Source of the DNA: Gnetum montanum
Taxonomy: Eukaryota; Streptophyta; Gnetopsida; Gnetales; Gnetaceae
Length of the DNA: 64,000 nucleotides
Reading direction: 5' to 3'
NCBI GenBank assembly: GCA_015680685.1
Contig: MNCI01008931.1
Span: forward strand, 280,348 to 344,347
The position numbers and the translations under genes were made by a program. Positions 36,901-49,500 of the stretch are shown piece after piece (position 1 is the first letter of the stretch; every line of letters begins with the position of its first letter). Below the pieces are notes generated by a model that worked only from the letters and a program-made list of their open reading frames with translations, was not told the origin of the DNA and ran no database searches.

Positions 36901-37533
36901 GCATTAACTCCTTGTCGTCGTATTCATGTCGCATAGGGATAGCAGAATGATTGATGAGCCATATATATGTTTTAATCTTTTCAAGGAGCCAGCCCTTCCA
37001 TAATTGTTGCCACCCTTGACCTTCAGATATTTATTTTTGACCAACTGCTTTGGTGGCACATTCAAAAGCCCCGCTATCATCGTCTCCGGTGCATGCGATC
37101 ATAAGGTCCACCAGATATGCGAATCACACACAGAGGCCTCCTATTGCTAGTACTTATTATTCATTAGTGTAATCCATTGGGCTGGATTATAGTCATGTTG
37201 GACTTGTCGATTAAGAAGCCCTTGGTACCCTATCACAATGACATCCTACAACCGGAGGATGCCAAGCCCCCTAGCATTCTTAGGCCTAGCCATCGTATCC
37301 CACCCAACTAGATGCATTGGACTACCCCCTTTACCTTCCAACTAGGTGAATTTCCTAATAAGTTGGTCAACTTTCTATATGATATTTGTTGGAGGGAAAG
37401 CAACCAAAGCCATCTACCAAGCAATGGTTGAAAGCACTGATGTAGCCAATAGTAACCTCCCGGCCTGAGACAAAAGTCGTCCAATGATTGATCCAATCCT
37501 ACAACCTTTGGAGAAGAACACCGCCCCCACACC

Positions 37534-37564
<31 letters not shown>

Positions 37565-40500
37565 AAACGTCTCCAATGCCAATTGTACAGAGGTAGCCCA
37601 AGATAATTGTCATCAGTGGTAGTTGCACAATTTGGCCTTGAAACCTGGCATATGTATTTAGTAGATGAACTGTTGATTGACTTCGATTGATCTCTAATCC
37701 AACCTCCTCTACCATGCATTACAACATTCTATTAATTGCAGAGGACTTCAATTTCCGTGAAGAAAAAACGAGTGTTCCTATCCCCCTCAGGGAGCCAACG
37801 TGTCTATCCTTGTTGCCTCCAATAGGTTTCTTCCTTTGCATCCAGGTTTTGGAGCTCCGCAAGCACCTCCCCCTTGTCATCTTCTAGATCATGCCTTTGC
37901 TCCTGCATCACTTGAATCGTTGCTAACCGCTCCATCAACTTACCATGGAAAGACCTAAACGAATATTTATCCTTGGACTTCAATGCCTTCATGCTATGTT
38001 TCAATAAAGTTAGGCCTTGCTTAAGAAAGTCCCTGGGATTAGTGGGGGAGGGATAGGCCTTCCAAATCTCCTCTACTAGCGGCCTCAACCAAGGCTTAGT
38101 TAACCAAAATCTTTCAAATTTGAATAGTGTTGATCCCCCCAACACTGGGGGACCAACTTGGCACAACATCGACCTGTGGTGAAAGGCCACACGCTCCTTC
38201 CCTAGAATAGTCACCTCCTGATCTATTAGCAAGATTGACCCCACCCAAACTATGTCAATCTTTGTCATGATCCTGTCTTTGCCTTTCCTTCAATTGCATG
38301 ACATGAATTGGTAACCCCTTATGTCGATGTCCACCAGCCCATTAGTTTCTAGGAATTGTAGGAAAGGCTAAGGCCTAGGAGGCTCCTGAGTTCCTCCGTT
38401 AGACTTTTCCCACACGTACAATCTTTGATTGAAGTCCCCGACCAGAATCCAGTTCCCATGATTTCAAGATTAGTAGGGCAATCCTTTGCAACTCTCTAAT
38501 CTGCTCCTCTCACTGCTATGCACCATAAAAGCTCGTGAGCCACATTTTTGTTTGACAGAAAAGAATAGTGATGCTCCACATGGATGCATCAACCCTCTCG
38601 AAAGGCCAATGGGATAGGGAGGCTAGCCCCCTAGCTCTCCCTCAATAGGCCACAAAGTGCGTTTGCCAACCCAGCCAGCATAACCAATGGAATTCGTGCT
38701 ATTGAGGTTTGATCTTTTGTAGACAGACAACCTCACAACGTTCCTTGGATACAATCTCCTTGAGGGTTTGTGCTTGTAAGGGGTACCCTGTCCCCTACAG
38801 TTCCATGAGAGGATTCTCATGGTTTGCTAGAAGAGTGCTTTTTGTATGCTTCTTGGAGGGTCTTTTGGACCCCCAGGTCAATCTCCCTCTATGTTATTTT
38901 CGTTCGGGACACAAGGCCTAATGGTCTGTCGACCTTGCTTGAATTCGGGGAGACTGGAAAAGCCCCTTCTGGAGAAGCACCTCCCCTCGTAGTCTTCGAC
39001 ATCGAAGGCATAGGGCTCCTCCTTAGGACAAACACCCATCCTCCTAGGGGAGGAAGCACCGCCCACTTCCCCACACACACACCAACACCCCCCCAGCTGC
39101 TAAAGTCCCCTTGAATAGGTGAGCTTGACATTGCCTTCCCCAAACCCACTTGAGCATCCCCCCTGGAACCCCTGTACCCTCCTTTGGAACTGCTGCCTTC
39201 TCCCTTAGAATCCACCATGGAACTTTTCATAGGGGTTCACAAATCCAAACCACCCTACATAGGATCCTGGGCGACCCCCTTGACGGGTAACAACTGTCCA
39301 ACCATCCCCAGGTTTCTTTTGGCCTTGGGTGTTTTGTGTCACTTGACAATCCATTGTCATGTGACCTACCTTTCCGCACACTCCATAGTGTTTTTGTGAG
39401 GGTCATTGCATAGTAGGAATGTTGGTCACCACATTTTCATATTCCACTTGCACTTTCTCCTCTCTTGTTGGCAGGTCTAAGACTACCTCCTGTACTAGAT
39501 CCTTTGGTGCAAGGGACCTTTAAACACAGAAGTGTGCGTACCCCATCCTATCCAGGGATGCTGTGGATTTATCAAATGTAACAAACTCCCCAAAGAAGCT
39601 TTCCAATGCCTTCAGGAAGGTAGGCGTCCACATCTCCCATAGGATCCCAAAAACTTGGATCCACACCGGAGCCCTGTAAAACAAATCCGGATCTTGATGT
39701 GCACCAGGGCACCAATGGGTAAGGGCAAGTCCCCTGGCCCCAAAAAACCAAGGCCCCCCCAAAAGCACCTTATCCCTGTCAAACACAGTTTGGAAAATAA
39801 ACAATAACAAATTACTAGGAAGACTGCGAACCACCACTAGACAAAAGTTCCATTGCATTGTTACCCATTTCCTAACCACCTCCAGCTTAGGGCTAGCACC
39901 AGTGGAAATGAACTTTCCGATATGACTGAGTTCCAAAGTTTTGAGCTTGTCACTTGGAAAGACCTTGATCTGTAGCCTCATGGAACCTTCCCTCCAAACG
40001 CATGCCTTGATACCCCCCACCCCAGGGCACTAGAGAGAAGGAGCCCCTCTAGGACCCCAGACCCTGAGTTGCCATCAATGCACCCTACTACCCTCGAAGT
40101 AGAGTCCCCTGCCGACACCTCGCCCTCTCCTGTCCAACATATCTTTGGTGTCTAGGATGTAATTAAAAGAATGATTCAATTTGGTTCAGTTAAATTAGAT
40201 GAACCAAGTTATAATTTTTGATTTTTTGGGTATATGATGCATTATTCACAGGATACCATTAATGTTAGATGCTTCGATTTCTTTCTTCAGCGGGGTTTTG
40301 CAAATGAGAATTTTATTTTTCTTTTTGATACAAGGTACCAACTGGGACATTCAAAATATATGCATCAGCCAGTATTTTCAGTGATTCCTTAACTGGGAAA
40401 AAACATTACGAACTTGTAGCTTTATGAACTTGTCTTTCTTCCAAACATTGCAGGTTTCAATGCAGCTGTTGCTGGTTGTTTCTTTGCTATTGAGACAGTT

Positions 40501-43500
40501 CTAAGACCACAGCGTGCAGAAAATGCTCCTCCAGTTACCACAGCTATGATACTTCTGGCATCTGTATTATCTTCCACTATAACTAATGTCATATTTGGTG
40601 GAAAGCAAGCATTCACTGTGCCCAAATATGAACTTAAATCAGTTGCAGGTACATCTTTGAGAGTTTTTTTTCCTTTCTATGAAATGAGAGAAATAGACGA
40701 ACTGAACTAGCTCAGTTTAGTTTCATACTTTTGTACTGTTCTAAATGCCAGTATTTCTAGTAATTTTCTAACGTATTGTTTATTTTGTTAAAATTGGAGA
40801 ACATATAATATCTGTACTGTTCTCAGTTCTGTCAAACTTCAACCGCAGTGTTGAGTTTCGAGGTTAAATGATTTTAAATATATTGTGAACCAGTATTATC
40901 AAGGGGATATGTAGATTGTTTGTAATGGTACTAAAAATATGAACGAGATGAACTTTGCCTTAAATGTGAAATGTGCATATATGTGATTATTGTAGACTAA
41001 TAACATCCCCAAATGTTATTGAAATAAATTTCAATGATCCATCACAAAGGTTAGAAACAAAGTGAGAGGAAAGGGAAAGGTTGTGGACAAATGGAAGCAG
41101 GTAAATGTTTTTATGAGATGGGTCATGATGGTGTAATTTTTGGGAATGAAAAAATTAAAGAGCAAAAGCAAAGACGGAGAAAGACTGAATATAAATGAAG
41201 ATTTTTTCCAGTAAGAGCATGACTGTGACAAGTAAAGAGTAAGGGGTTGGACCATTGTTTTACATGCAAAACATCCATTGCTTTCTGGTAAATCCCCTAT
41301 TGTTCACTCGTACGGTGTAGCTGAAATTTGAATGTCCTAGCTTCAAAAGGGATATGAAATACACTATGGACAAGATAATAATGATTTATATATGCCAGCA
41401 AGATAAAAATAAATTGGCATGCTTGTATCAGTCTTTTGCAATAACATTTCTAATTTCATTTTATAGACTGCTCCTAAAAGTCAAGCAACTATCTTTTTAA
41501 AGTATAGTTGTACTCTTTTTCTCTTTGAAAAACCAGCCATAACGATCTCAACTTTCAATTGGAGACTACTAGAAGCATGATAATGTTATTTTCAAAAATA
41601 CGTTTAGCGAGTATGATATCAGGTACATAGCTGACCATATAAAAAGTGATCAAATCCTTTGCTTACCTTAATGGGTCAACCTATGTTGTTTAGATAAAGG
41701 CACCAAGATGATGATGATCATAAGAAGATTACACGTCTTTCCAATCCCAAATATGACATTAATGTTCTCTTTTGTGCATGAACATCTTCCATATATTTGA
41801 GATACAAGGCTTTAACATTGTTAGCTGACCCTGTTTTGTTGGGACAAGGCACATCTGTTTGATATCTTTACCTGTATTCATTCTTATCTTTATGTTATAA
41901 TTAACTTCAGAAGCTACTATCTTTTCCTATTTTTCAATAACTGGAATGTATTAGTTTATTCTTCTAATTTATAAGCATTTTTGTTGAGTGTTTCCAACGT
42001 AATTACTTTCATTTTGTGGCACAGAACTTCCATTATATCTAATTTTGGGAATGATATGTGGAGTGGTGAGTGTGGCTTTTACCCGATTGGTGGCATGGTT
42101 CACAAAATTTTTTGAGTTCATTAAGGAACATTATAGTTTACCAGCAGTGATTACTCCTGCTCTTGGAGGATTAGGAGCTGGTTTGATTGCTTTAAGGTAC
42201 CCTGGCATCTTGTATTGGGGATTTACTAATGTTGATGAGATACTGCATACTGGAAAAAGTGCATCAGCACCTGGAATATGGCTTTTAACCCAACTCATTG
42301 TTGCAAAGGTTGTAGCCACATCACTTTGCAAGGGATCTGGCCTTGTGGGGGGATTATATGCTCCAAGTCTTATGATTGGTGCAGCTGTTGGAGCTGTTTT
42401 TGGTGGTCTTGCAGCTGACATAATTAATGCTGTAAAACCAGGGAACGAGGCAGTGGCACATCCACAAGCATATGCTTTGGTGAGACTATATCCCTTGGTT
42501 ATACACATAAAAGTAACAGTTAGTTTTTTAGAGTACATAACATATTTCTTTAATTCAGCTGAAAATATCATGTTATTTCACCTTTCTTTCTCTTTTAAAG
42601 TAAAAAGACATTGTTCTGGAGCGTAACTAATGTTGATTTGTCAATTTTATTTATTCCATTCCATACAGGTTGGGATGGCAGCTACTTTAGCGTCAGCATG
42701 CTCTGTTCCTCTTACATCAGTGCTATTACTGTTTGAAATGACTAAAGATTATCGCATTTTGCTTCCACTCATGGTATGTCTCTATTATTGTGTTACTTAG
42801 GTTCATGATATATATGAATGTTAATTCTTTCAATCATCAATTTATTGTGAAAAGTACTTTTTAAAGTTTTTTTCATGCTATTTATTGTGAAGTTAATCAT
42901 GATGTCTACATCTGCTTTATATCATGTCTTTTTAATATATTCCATTTATAGTAATGTTAGCTTCGTGACTTCTTCATTATTGTTTTACTAATCATCAATG
43001 GGCATTTAACAACTTCTGTGTTGGACTATTATTGATCTTGTTACATGCTCTGTTCTCAGTTTATTTTAATTTTTTTATTCACTACTAGGGTGCTGTTGGA
43101 TTGGCATTTTGGGTAGCATCTGCTGCCAATAAATCAAAGGAAAACAGGTCTGGTGATGCCCAGCCTTCACATGCCTATTTGGCACTGACTAATAATGCAG
43201 CTGAAAGAAATGGACCTTGCATTATATCAAAATCAGCTGATTCCAAGCAAGTAGAACTTGGAGAGGTTGAGAAAAGTTCTGGTCCTGCAGTTATAATTGG
43301 TGATGATCTTCTTCATGATATGATGGTATGTAACTGTAAAGTTAGACTTCATTCTGTATATGATCTAAATTTCTTGGCTACCTTCTTTTATTGAGTGTTT
43401 GTTGTGCATGTAAAACTTGCTTTCTGTTAATGTAAAAAGTTGCCTTGGAGGACGAGATTTGGGCCATTTTTTGGCCATAAAATTCTGACTTTTTGTGACT

Positions 43501-46500
43501 TTTCTTTTTCATTTCTTTGGAAAAGGTCTTGCCACCATGACCACGCCCACCCATGATAGCAAAGAATAAACAGAGTGTTGGGTCTCTACCTTTGTGCAAT
43601 TGCTTTTCCGCCTCTGTATGATTGGTTTTCTCTACCACACTATGAAGGCACACAGATTTTCCCGTCCCTGCATTCTATTATTAATAGTTTAGGGCATCAA
43701 TAGTCTAAGGCACACAGATTTTCTCATCCCTGCATTCTATTATTAATAGTTTAGGGCATCAGTGGTCTAAGGCGCACAGATTTTCCCATCCCTGCATTCT
43801 ATTATTAATAGTTTAGGGCATCAATGGTCTACCTCTGTTTTGTTCTATTAATTTTATGGATGGTTGCTGGATCACTCCCCTTCCAAGATGTTGTTTTAAT
43901 TCTTTTTTCCCCTTTTAACACTCATTAGATAGTGAAGATGTTAATGTGTACTACTATGATGTAACTCAACCGAAGCATACTTCCATAAACAACTTACATG
44001 AATTTTCTCATTTTTTTGCGATTTTTTTTTTGTATATGTCAAATGCAAGAATGTTTGATGTTGATGATAATGTGAACCTCTTTTATACAATGCACTGCTT
44101 TCTTGACATTCCAGGGATTTGAAGCCTATGGAATAAATTATATGATCTGTGGTTCTCAAATTTAATTGGTTGGGGTGGACCGTTGGATTCTATGAATTGA
44201 GAAAACTCACCGAAAAGGCTTTGCACTTCTCTTATTGCATCTAAGGCAATGTTATTTTTCTAATTTAATGTTGTTGTGACTGTTTGGAAAGGTGCAACAT
44301 TTGAGGGACAATAGAATTTGGAAGATAATGATGCATACTTTATTCATATTGAGTTGTAGATTATTTGTAATTCTTTAGTATGGATATTTCTATTGTTATT
44401 GAAATGTATGGCTTATTTTATTTGATTTTCTTTCTTTCTTTCTTTCTTTTTGAACAAATTGAAAACCTTGGTCCTATTGTGGCTGGGTCACCGCAAAGGG
44501 TTCCATAAAAATTCTCAAGTACATCATCTCTAATGAGAAAAAATCTTATAATACTTCATGAATATAGGAAAAGAGAAAATTTCACAACAATATAATAGGT
44601 AAGACATAATGGTTTTGGGGATGTCTTTTCAGGTTTTCATTTATAAAACCTCCTCTTCTAGGGTAGGAAAAGGATTAGGCCTTGCTTGCTTTCAAAAGTG
44701 TCCTCATAAGATAAAACAATATATGAAAAATTATCAATCTCAATTAAATTAACATATATCTGCTAAGCACAAACCCAACTTATGTACTGCTCCTCCAAAT
44801 TCTGTACTACATTAACGATTGTTTGTCCATTGAAAATTCCTTTTATAATATGCTAAATCACACTACAGTGCCAAAGCTGCAATCCAGAAAGATTTTGGTT
44901 AATGTTGTTTCACAAATTTTTTATTTTTTGAGAAAAGTTCGGGTAATGTATTAATGAGAACAATTTACAAGGTGACAAAGGCGTAATACGGGGGAGAAAA
45001 AACCCCCAAGTAGCCACACCTTAAAACTGCTGCCTATTAATGATTGGCCCCCCTGGGGCTCCACCGTTGCGCAGAGTCGGAGAACCCCGCAGGAGCGGTG
45101 CCCCCCCGAACGCCCAGACACTTCGGCTTCCCCCCCCCCAGAGACCTCCAGCCAGGGAAACTGGAACGAAGAGCTTCTAAAGAGGGCGGCGGACGAAGCC
45201 AGGGAAGCAGAGAGGAAGGATTGGGAAGCAAAATGGAATGAAGCCCTCGACCAAGCCCGCGCCGACCTAGAAGCTTAGTTTACTGAGCGTGAACAGGAAT
45301 GGGTGAGACAACAGGACCTCAGGGTAGAGGCTGCCAGGGCCCGCCTCATTAACGAAATCAGGGCCCAAGTAAGGGAGGAATTGACCTAGGAGGAAGAGGC
45401 CCGGAGACAGCAGCAGCAGGTGGAGCGTGACCAACTTCAGGAGGAGGAGGAACAGAGGCAGCGACAGCTGGACCATGCCCACGAGCACAATACCAGACAG
45501 TGGTTGAGAGGGGGGCGATGCCCGTACCTCACTCTTGGCATTAGTTGCGAAAGCTCATGGGCTGAACTCAGATGATATATCCGCCGAACCTCGGCGCGCT
45601 GCCACCCCGAAGCCGGGGCTTCACATGCGGACAGAAGTAGACGGGAGGCGGCCATGCAGGGCATCCAGTAGGCGGCCAGTTTTATGGACACAGAGGATCA
45701 TCGGAACACTCTTGATATCCTCCACGAGCTGGAGCGCCCCGACTGTGCCTGCCGATAGCTGCCAACGAACCCTTAATGCGCAGGTGGGCCCTGGGTGGAG
45801 GGGGACGCTTGCCCCCCTTCAGCTGGGTTGATGCCCCCCCCGGTCTCCTTCCACCATCTGGTTTCTTCTTGCGGGGGGGTGCCCGCCCCGTCTTTTTCGC
45901 TGTGGACTCCTCTTGNNNNNNNNNNNNNNNNNNNNNNNNNNNNNNNNNNNNNNNNNNNNNNNNNNNNNNNNNNNNNNNNNNNNNNNNNNNNNNNNNNNNN
46001 NNNNNNNNNNNNNNNNNNNNNNNNNNNNNNNNNNNNNNNNNNNNNNNNNNNNNNNNNNNNNNNNNCTCTTGTAACATTTTTTTGCATTTTTCAGTTATAA
46101 CATCCCGAATACTTTCTCGAAAAAAAAAAACTGCTGCCTATTCAGGATAGGCCATACGATAGACCTCAAACCCTACAAAATGGTCTACCAGAGTAGTATA
46201 CAAAAGAAGACAGCCCCTTAGAGCCCCTAGGGCAGGAACCAACCCACAATGGAAATCTCAAACCCCTAACACCCACAACCCCCCAATAAAAATAGACAAA
46301 AGAAAACAGAAAAGGGACACACATACCAACATTGAGATCAAAGGAACCACAGTTGCCACCGGAAAACAAACACAGCCCAGTCGCTAGATGGGACATTGCA
46401 GCTAGGAGTAGGCACAACTAACACATTGCTAGTGATGGATAGCATCCAAAACCTTCTGATGCCTTTCAGTGTCCATGAAGGCTGCCACCTATTGAAATTC

Positions 46501-49500
46501 CTTGTAAGCCTCTTCCTTCATGTGCTGGTCACCTTTTTTACTCGAGGCATCCAGATGAAGACTAGCCGAAGTGCACCAAATAACACATCCTACGGTGTTT
46601 TCTGATTCACATTCATTATGACATAGGGGCATCTATTGGTTCGAAACCAATGACGAGTGTTGGTGTTATGAACCATATCTTGCTGGTGTTGCAATTGTAT
46701 AGCCTCCAATTGCTTGTTCTCCTTTTGCTTTGCTTTCATTGCCTCCCTAGCAACCTATTCCTGTGCTTCCCTGATGAGTTCCTGCCACAAGATTTGATGC
46801 ATCTTTGTTTCTGCAGCATTCTAATGGACAGCCTCATTCATCTCATACCTCTTAAGCTCCTCTTTAGCTTCCTGCTTTAGGTGTAATGTGTTATGTTCCA
46901 AGGCTTGGGTGAACTCTTCCTCCCTATGCTATCATTTGTCCTCCCAGCGCACCCTTTCCTCCAACGGGGCCACCTTAGCTACCTCTATCGTAGCATGGAT
47001 GACGTCAACCATGAGAATCGTGGGCTAGGGTACCTTGTCTACCGACAATGGCCCCAAGCACAAATCAGCCAAATCCCCATCCGTTAGAGGATTTTTGTGA
47101 CCAGCATCACATGGCTTGATACCCCCCACTATGTTAAGGTGCGGTGGTTGTTGACATGCATAAACAGTAGTAAAAGACTTGACATGTCATGGATCCTGTG
47201 GCAGAGCTCCTTGCCATAACGCAAGAATAAGCCCCAAATGGCGTTGGCAACGCAAGGAAACCAAGAAGTACCAGGATAAGTTCACCGCCCGTCCCTATTG
47301 CAAACATTTAAGGAAAGTGAAGTGGGAGCCTTGGAGCTTCCACATGTTGCTAGATTGAATGAAAAAAATGGTTAACTAGCTTAGTAGCGTTTTGCCACAT
47401 TTGTGGCAGGGCTAACCTGGGTACCTAGCCACTTCCGATTTTGGGGTTGGGCTAGGGAAAAAATCTACCGCGTCTTGTAGCCCATGCTTAGTGGGTAGGA
47501 CCACCTCACTTGTAGTAGGAATGTTGAGATATCCCACAAAAGCATCCTTTGTCATCATGATCTACACGCCACGAAAAGATGTAACATCATGCTCCCAATT
47601 GTTGACGAACACCCCATCCTCAAGGTTAGGGTCCCCTGTCAAAGCAAGAAGAAGATTTTCCCATCTGATTTGCTCAACCAAAACCCATAGCACCAGGTTA
47701 GTGTGAAAAATTTGATAGGTTGGCTCGAAAGTAGGGGTAACCCCCATTGCATTGATCACTTCAGTCCACAAATGGGAATGAAGTGCCACAACCTGACCAG
47801 GGGGAGGGAGACACTTGGATCAGAAAACCAAAGTGCTATGTGCTCTCCACAAGCACCACAGAGTTGCTATCGCCCAAGAATCCTTGGAGAGAAGAAGAGG
47901 AGGAGTTAAGGTTGAAGCATGCCAAATAGCCTAAGAAAAAATGCATTGGTAAATAAAGTGCAAGGTGGTCTTTGGCTCATTTAAGCACATCAAACATGTG
48001 TCAACAATAGGCAGCCCCCATGCATGCAACAGAGAAGGACGTGGGAGCATGCCCTGTAGCGTGAACCATATAAATACTTTAATCTTTTTTGGGAGTCTTC
48101 TTGCCCATATTCTGGTCCACCCCTAAACCAATGGATAAAGATGCTGGAGAATGTCTCGCGGCTGCACATCTAAGTAATTTTGGATCATATAACTGACATG
48201 CCATCATAAAGCCTGCCAGATGTAGGAGTCCCTCCTATTTGCCCTCCATTGTTGATATTTATTTCACATAATAACAATCCATTGTGCTGCATAATTATGA
48301 GTATGCATGAAATGGTTTAAGTGTTGGAGCCCCCTGGTAGTGACATCCTTGAACTTTAAAATGTTGAGTCCACCAGTTGCCTTCAGCTAGGCCACCTTGT
48401 TCCAACCAAGGAGATGGATGTGTTCACCTCCTTTTCCACCAAACCAAATGAAATTTGTTGCAGGGGGTTGCACCTTAGTAGACCCCAATAGGACTCAATC
48501 CACAACTTCCAAGCAAATCTAGCTTAGAAAATAAGAATAAGAATAACAAAATGAAATAGAGAAAAATTTCCTTTTATTAAGAAAATTCTTAGAAATACAT
48601 AGAAAATACATCAAAGATGAGGAGCCAAGCTCAACTCACAACTCTCCCAAGGATCTTAGAGGGCACACCTGTCCCCTCTCAATCCTCAATTGCTCACAAT
48701 GGAGCTCAAGCTCAAGACAAGACACTTAAAAGAGATTCTCCTAACCTCTCTCAAGTGCTCTCCCTTGCTTCTCACTCAACTTCCTTGCACAAAATTTCTT
48801 CTTGCACAAGCTCTCCTCCCGCAACTCTTTATCTTGCTATTGGTCTTGTTTTGGCCTTCGGCCTTTAGCGTTTGGCACTTCGGCACTAACAATGGTGAAT
48901 TACATCAATATTTATAAGCAATTGGAAGGTAATAACCCTAGAAACCTTTCCTCAACTCAACTTGAAGTTCTCTAGCTGTTTCCCATGTCTTCTCACATTT
49001 TCCTTGGCTATTTCCATCTTGCTTCGGCCATTTCTTGAATTGGAACAGGCATTTTCCAAAGTTTCCCCATGCATCTGGGTCATCTTTGACCTTGCCAAGA
49101 TGTCTACTGTGAAAACCCAATTCTCAAGTAAGATGTCTAGTCCTGAGATGTCTACACTTCTGGTGAGACGTCTAAGTTGAGACGTTTATATTTTTGGTGA
49201 GATGTCTAACCTGTAGGTGCCAAAAATAAAAATGTTCGTTTTGATGCCTAGAACCTCTAGATGCCTCCAAATAAGTCCCCATAGACTCTGGAACTCCCTA
49301 AACTCATTAAAATGAGCCCAAAACACCCCAAAACAAGCCAAAACATCCAAGAATCATCCTCAACAAAATCAACACAAGAAGACATAGCATGTAAGGTAGA
49401 ACAAGGGGATCAGAAGAGGTGTCCCTAATCGTATCATTAGCCTTGGTGATATCTAGCTTGATGCATAAGCCAGGATACCTAGTTTCCTTCAAAGTATGTA

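Larger units (their letters stand above)
34760..40146 (-). mobile_element. L1-type LINE (copy E2) with 15-bp TSD, RT core deleted
   Basis: GTCCAACATATCTTT occurs at 34760-34774 and 40132-40146 and forms the target duplication. The element between them reads on the minus strand with its poly(A) tail appearing as T's at 34771-34783. In order it has a 5' leader (40131-40020), DUF4283 ORF1 (40020-39520), a CCHC-like knuckle (about 39390-39340), APE endonuclease starting MRILSWNCRGQG (38820) to about 38150, a linker to about 37740, then only the C-terminal part of RT (37715-37280), zf-RVT (about 36900-36830), and the C-terminal extension modules (36680-35270). It lies antisense in the intron. It is not autonomous because the RT palm is missing. 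Confidence 0.9.
34445..40453 (+). other. CLC-f intron 2 (6.0 kb)
   Basis: Phase-1 intron, donor GTAGGA and acceptor TTGCAG. Nearly all of it is one antisense LINE (34775-40131). The remaining 330 bp at the 5' side (34445-34759) and 300 bp at the 3' side contain nothing recognisable. Confidence 0.88.

Noticed and set aside
42131-42571. 146-codon minus ORF opposite CLC-f exon 4
   Set aside because: It is a shadow of the conserved exon on the other strand.
45682-46150. ORFs across the second N gap
   Set aside because: They are artefacts of reading through N; the flanks are LINE E4 sequence.
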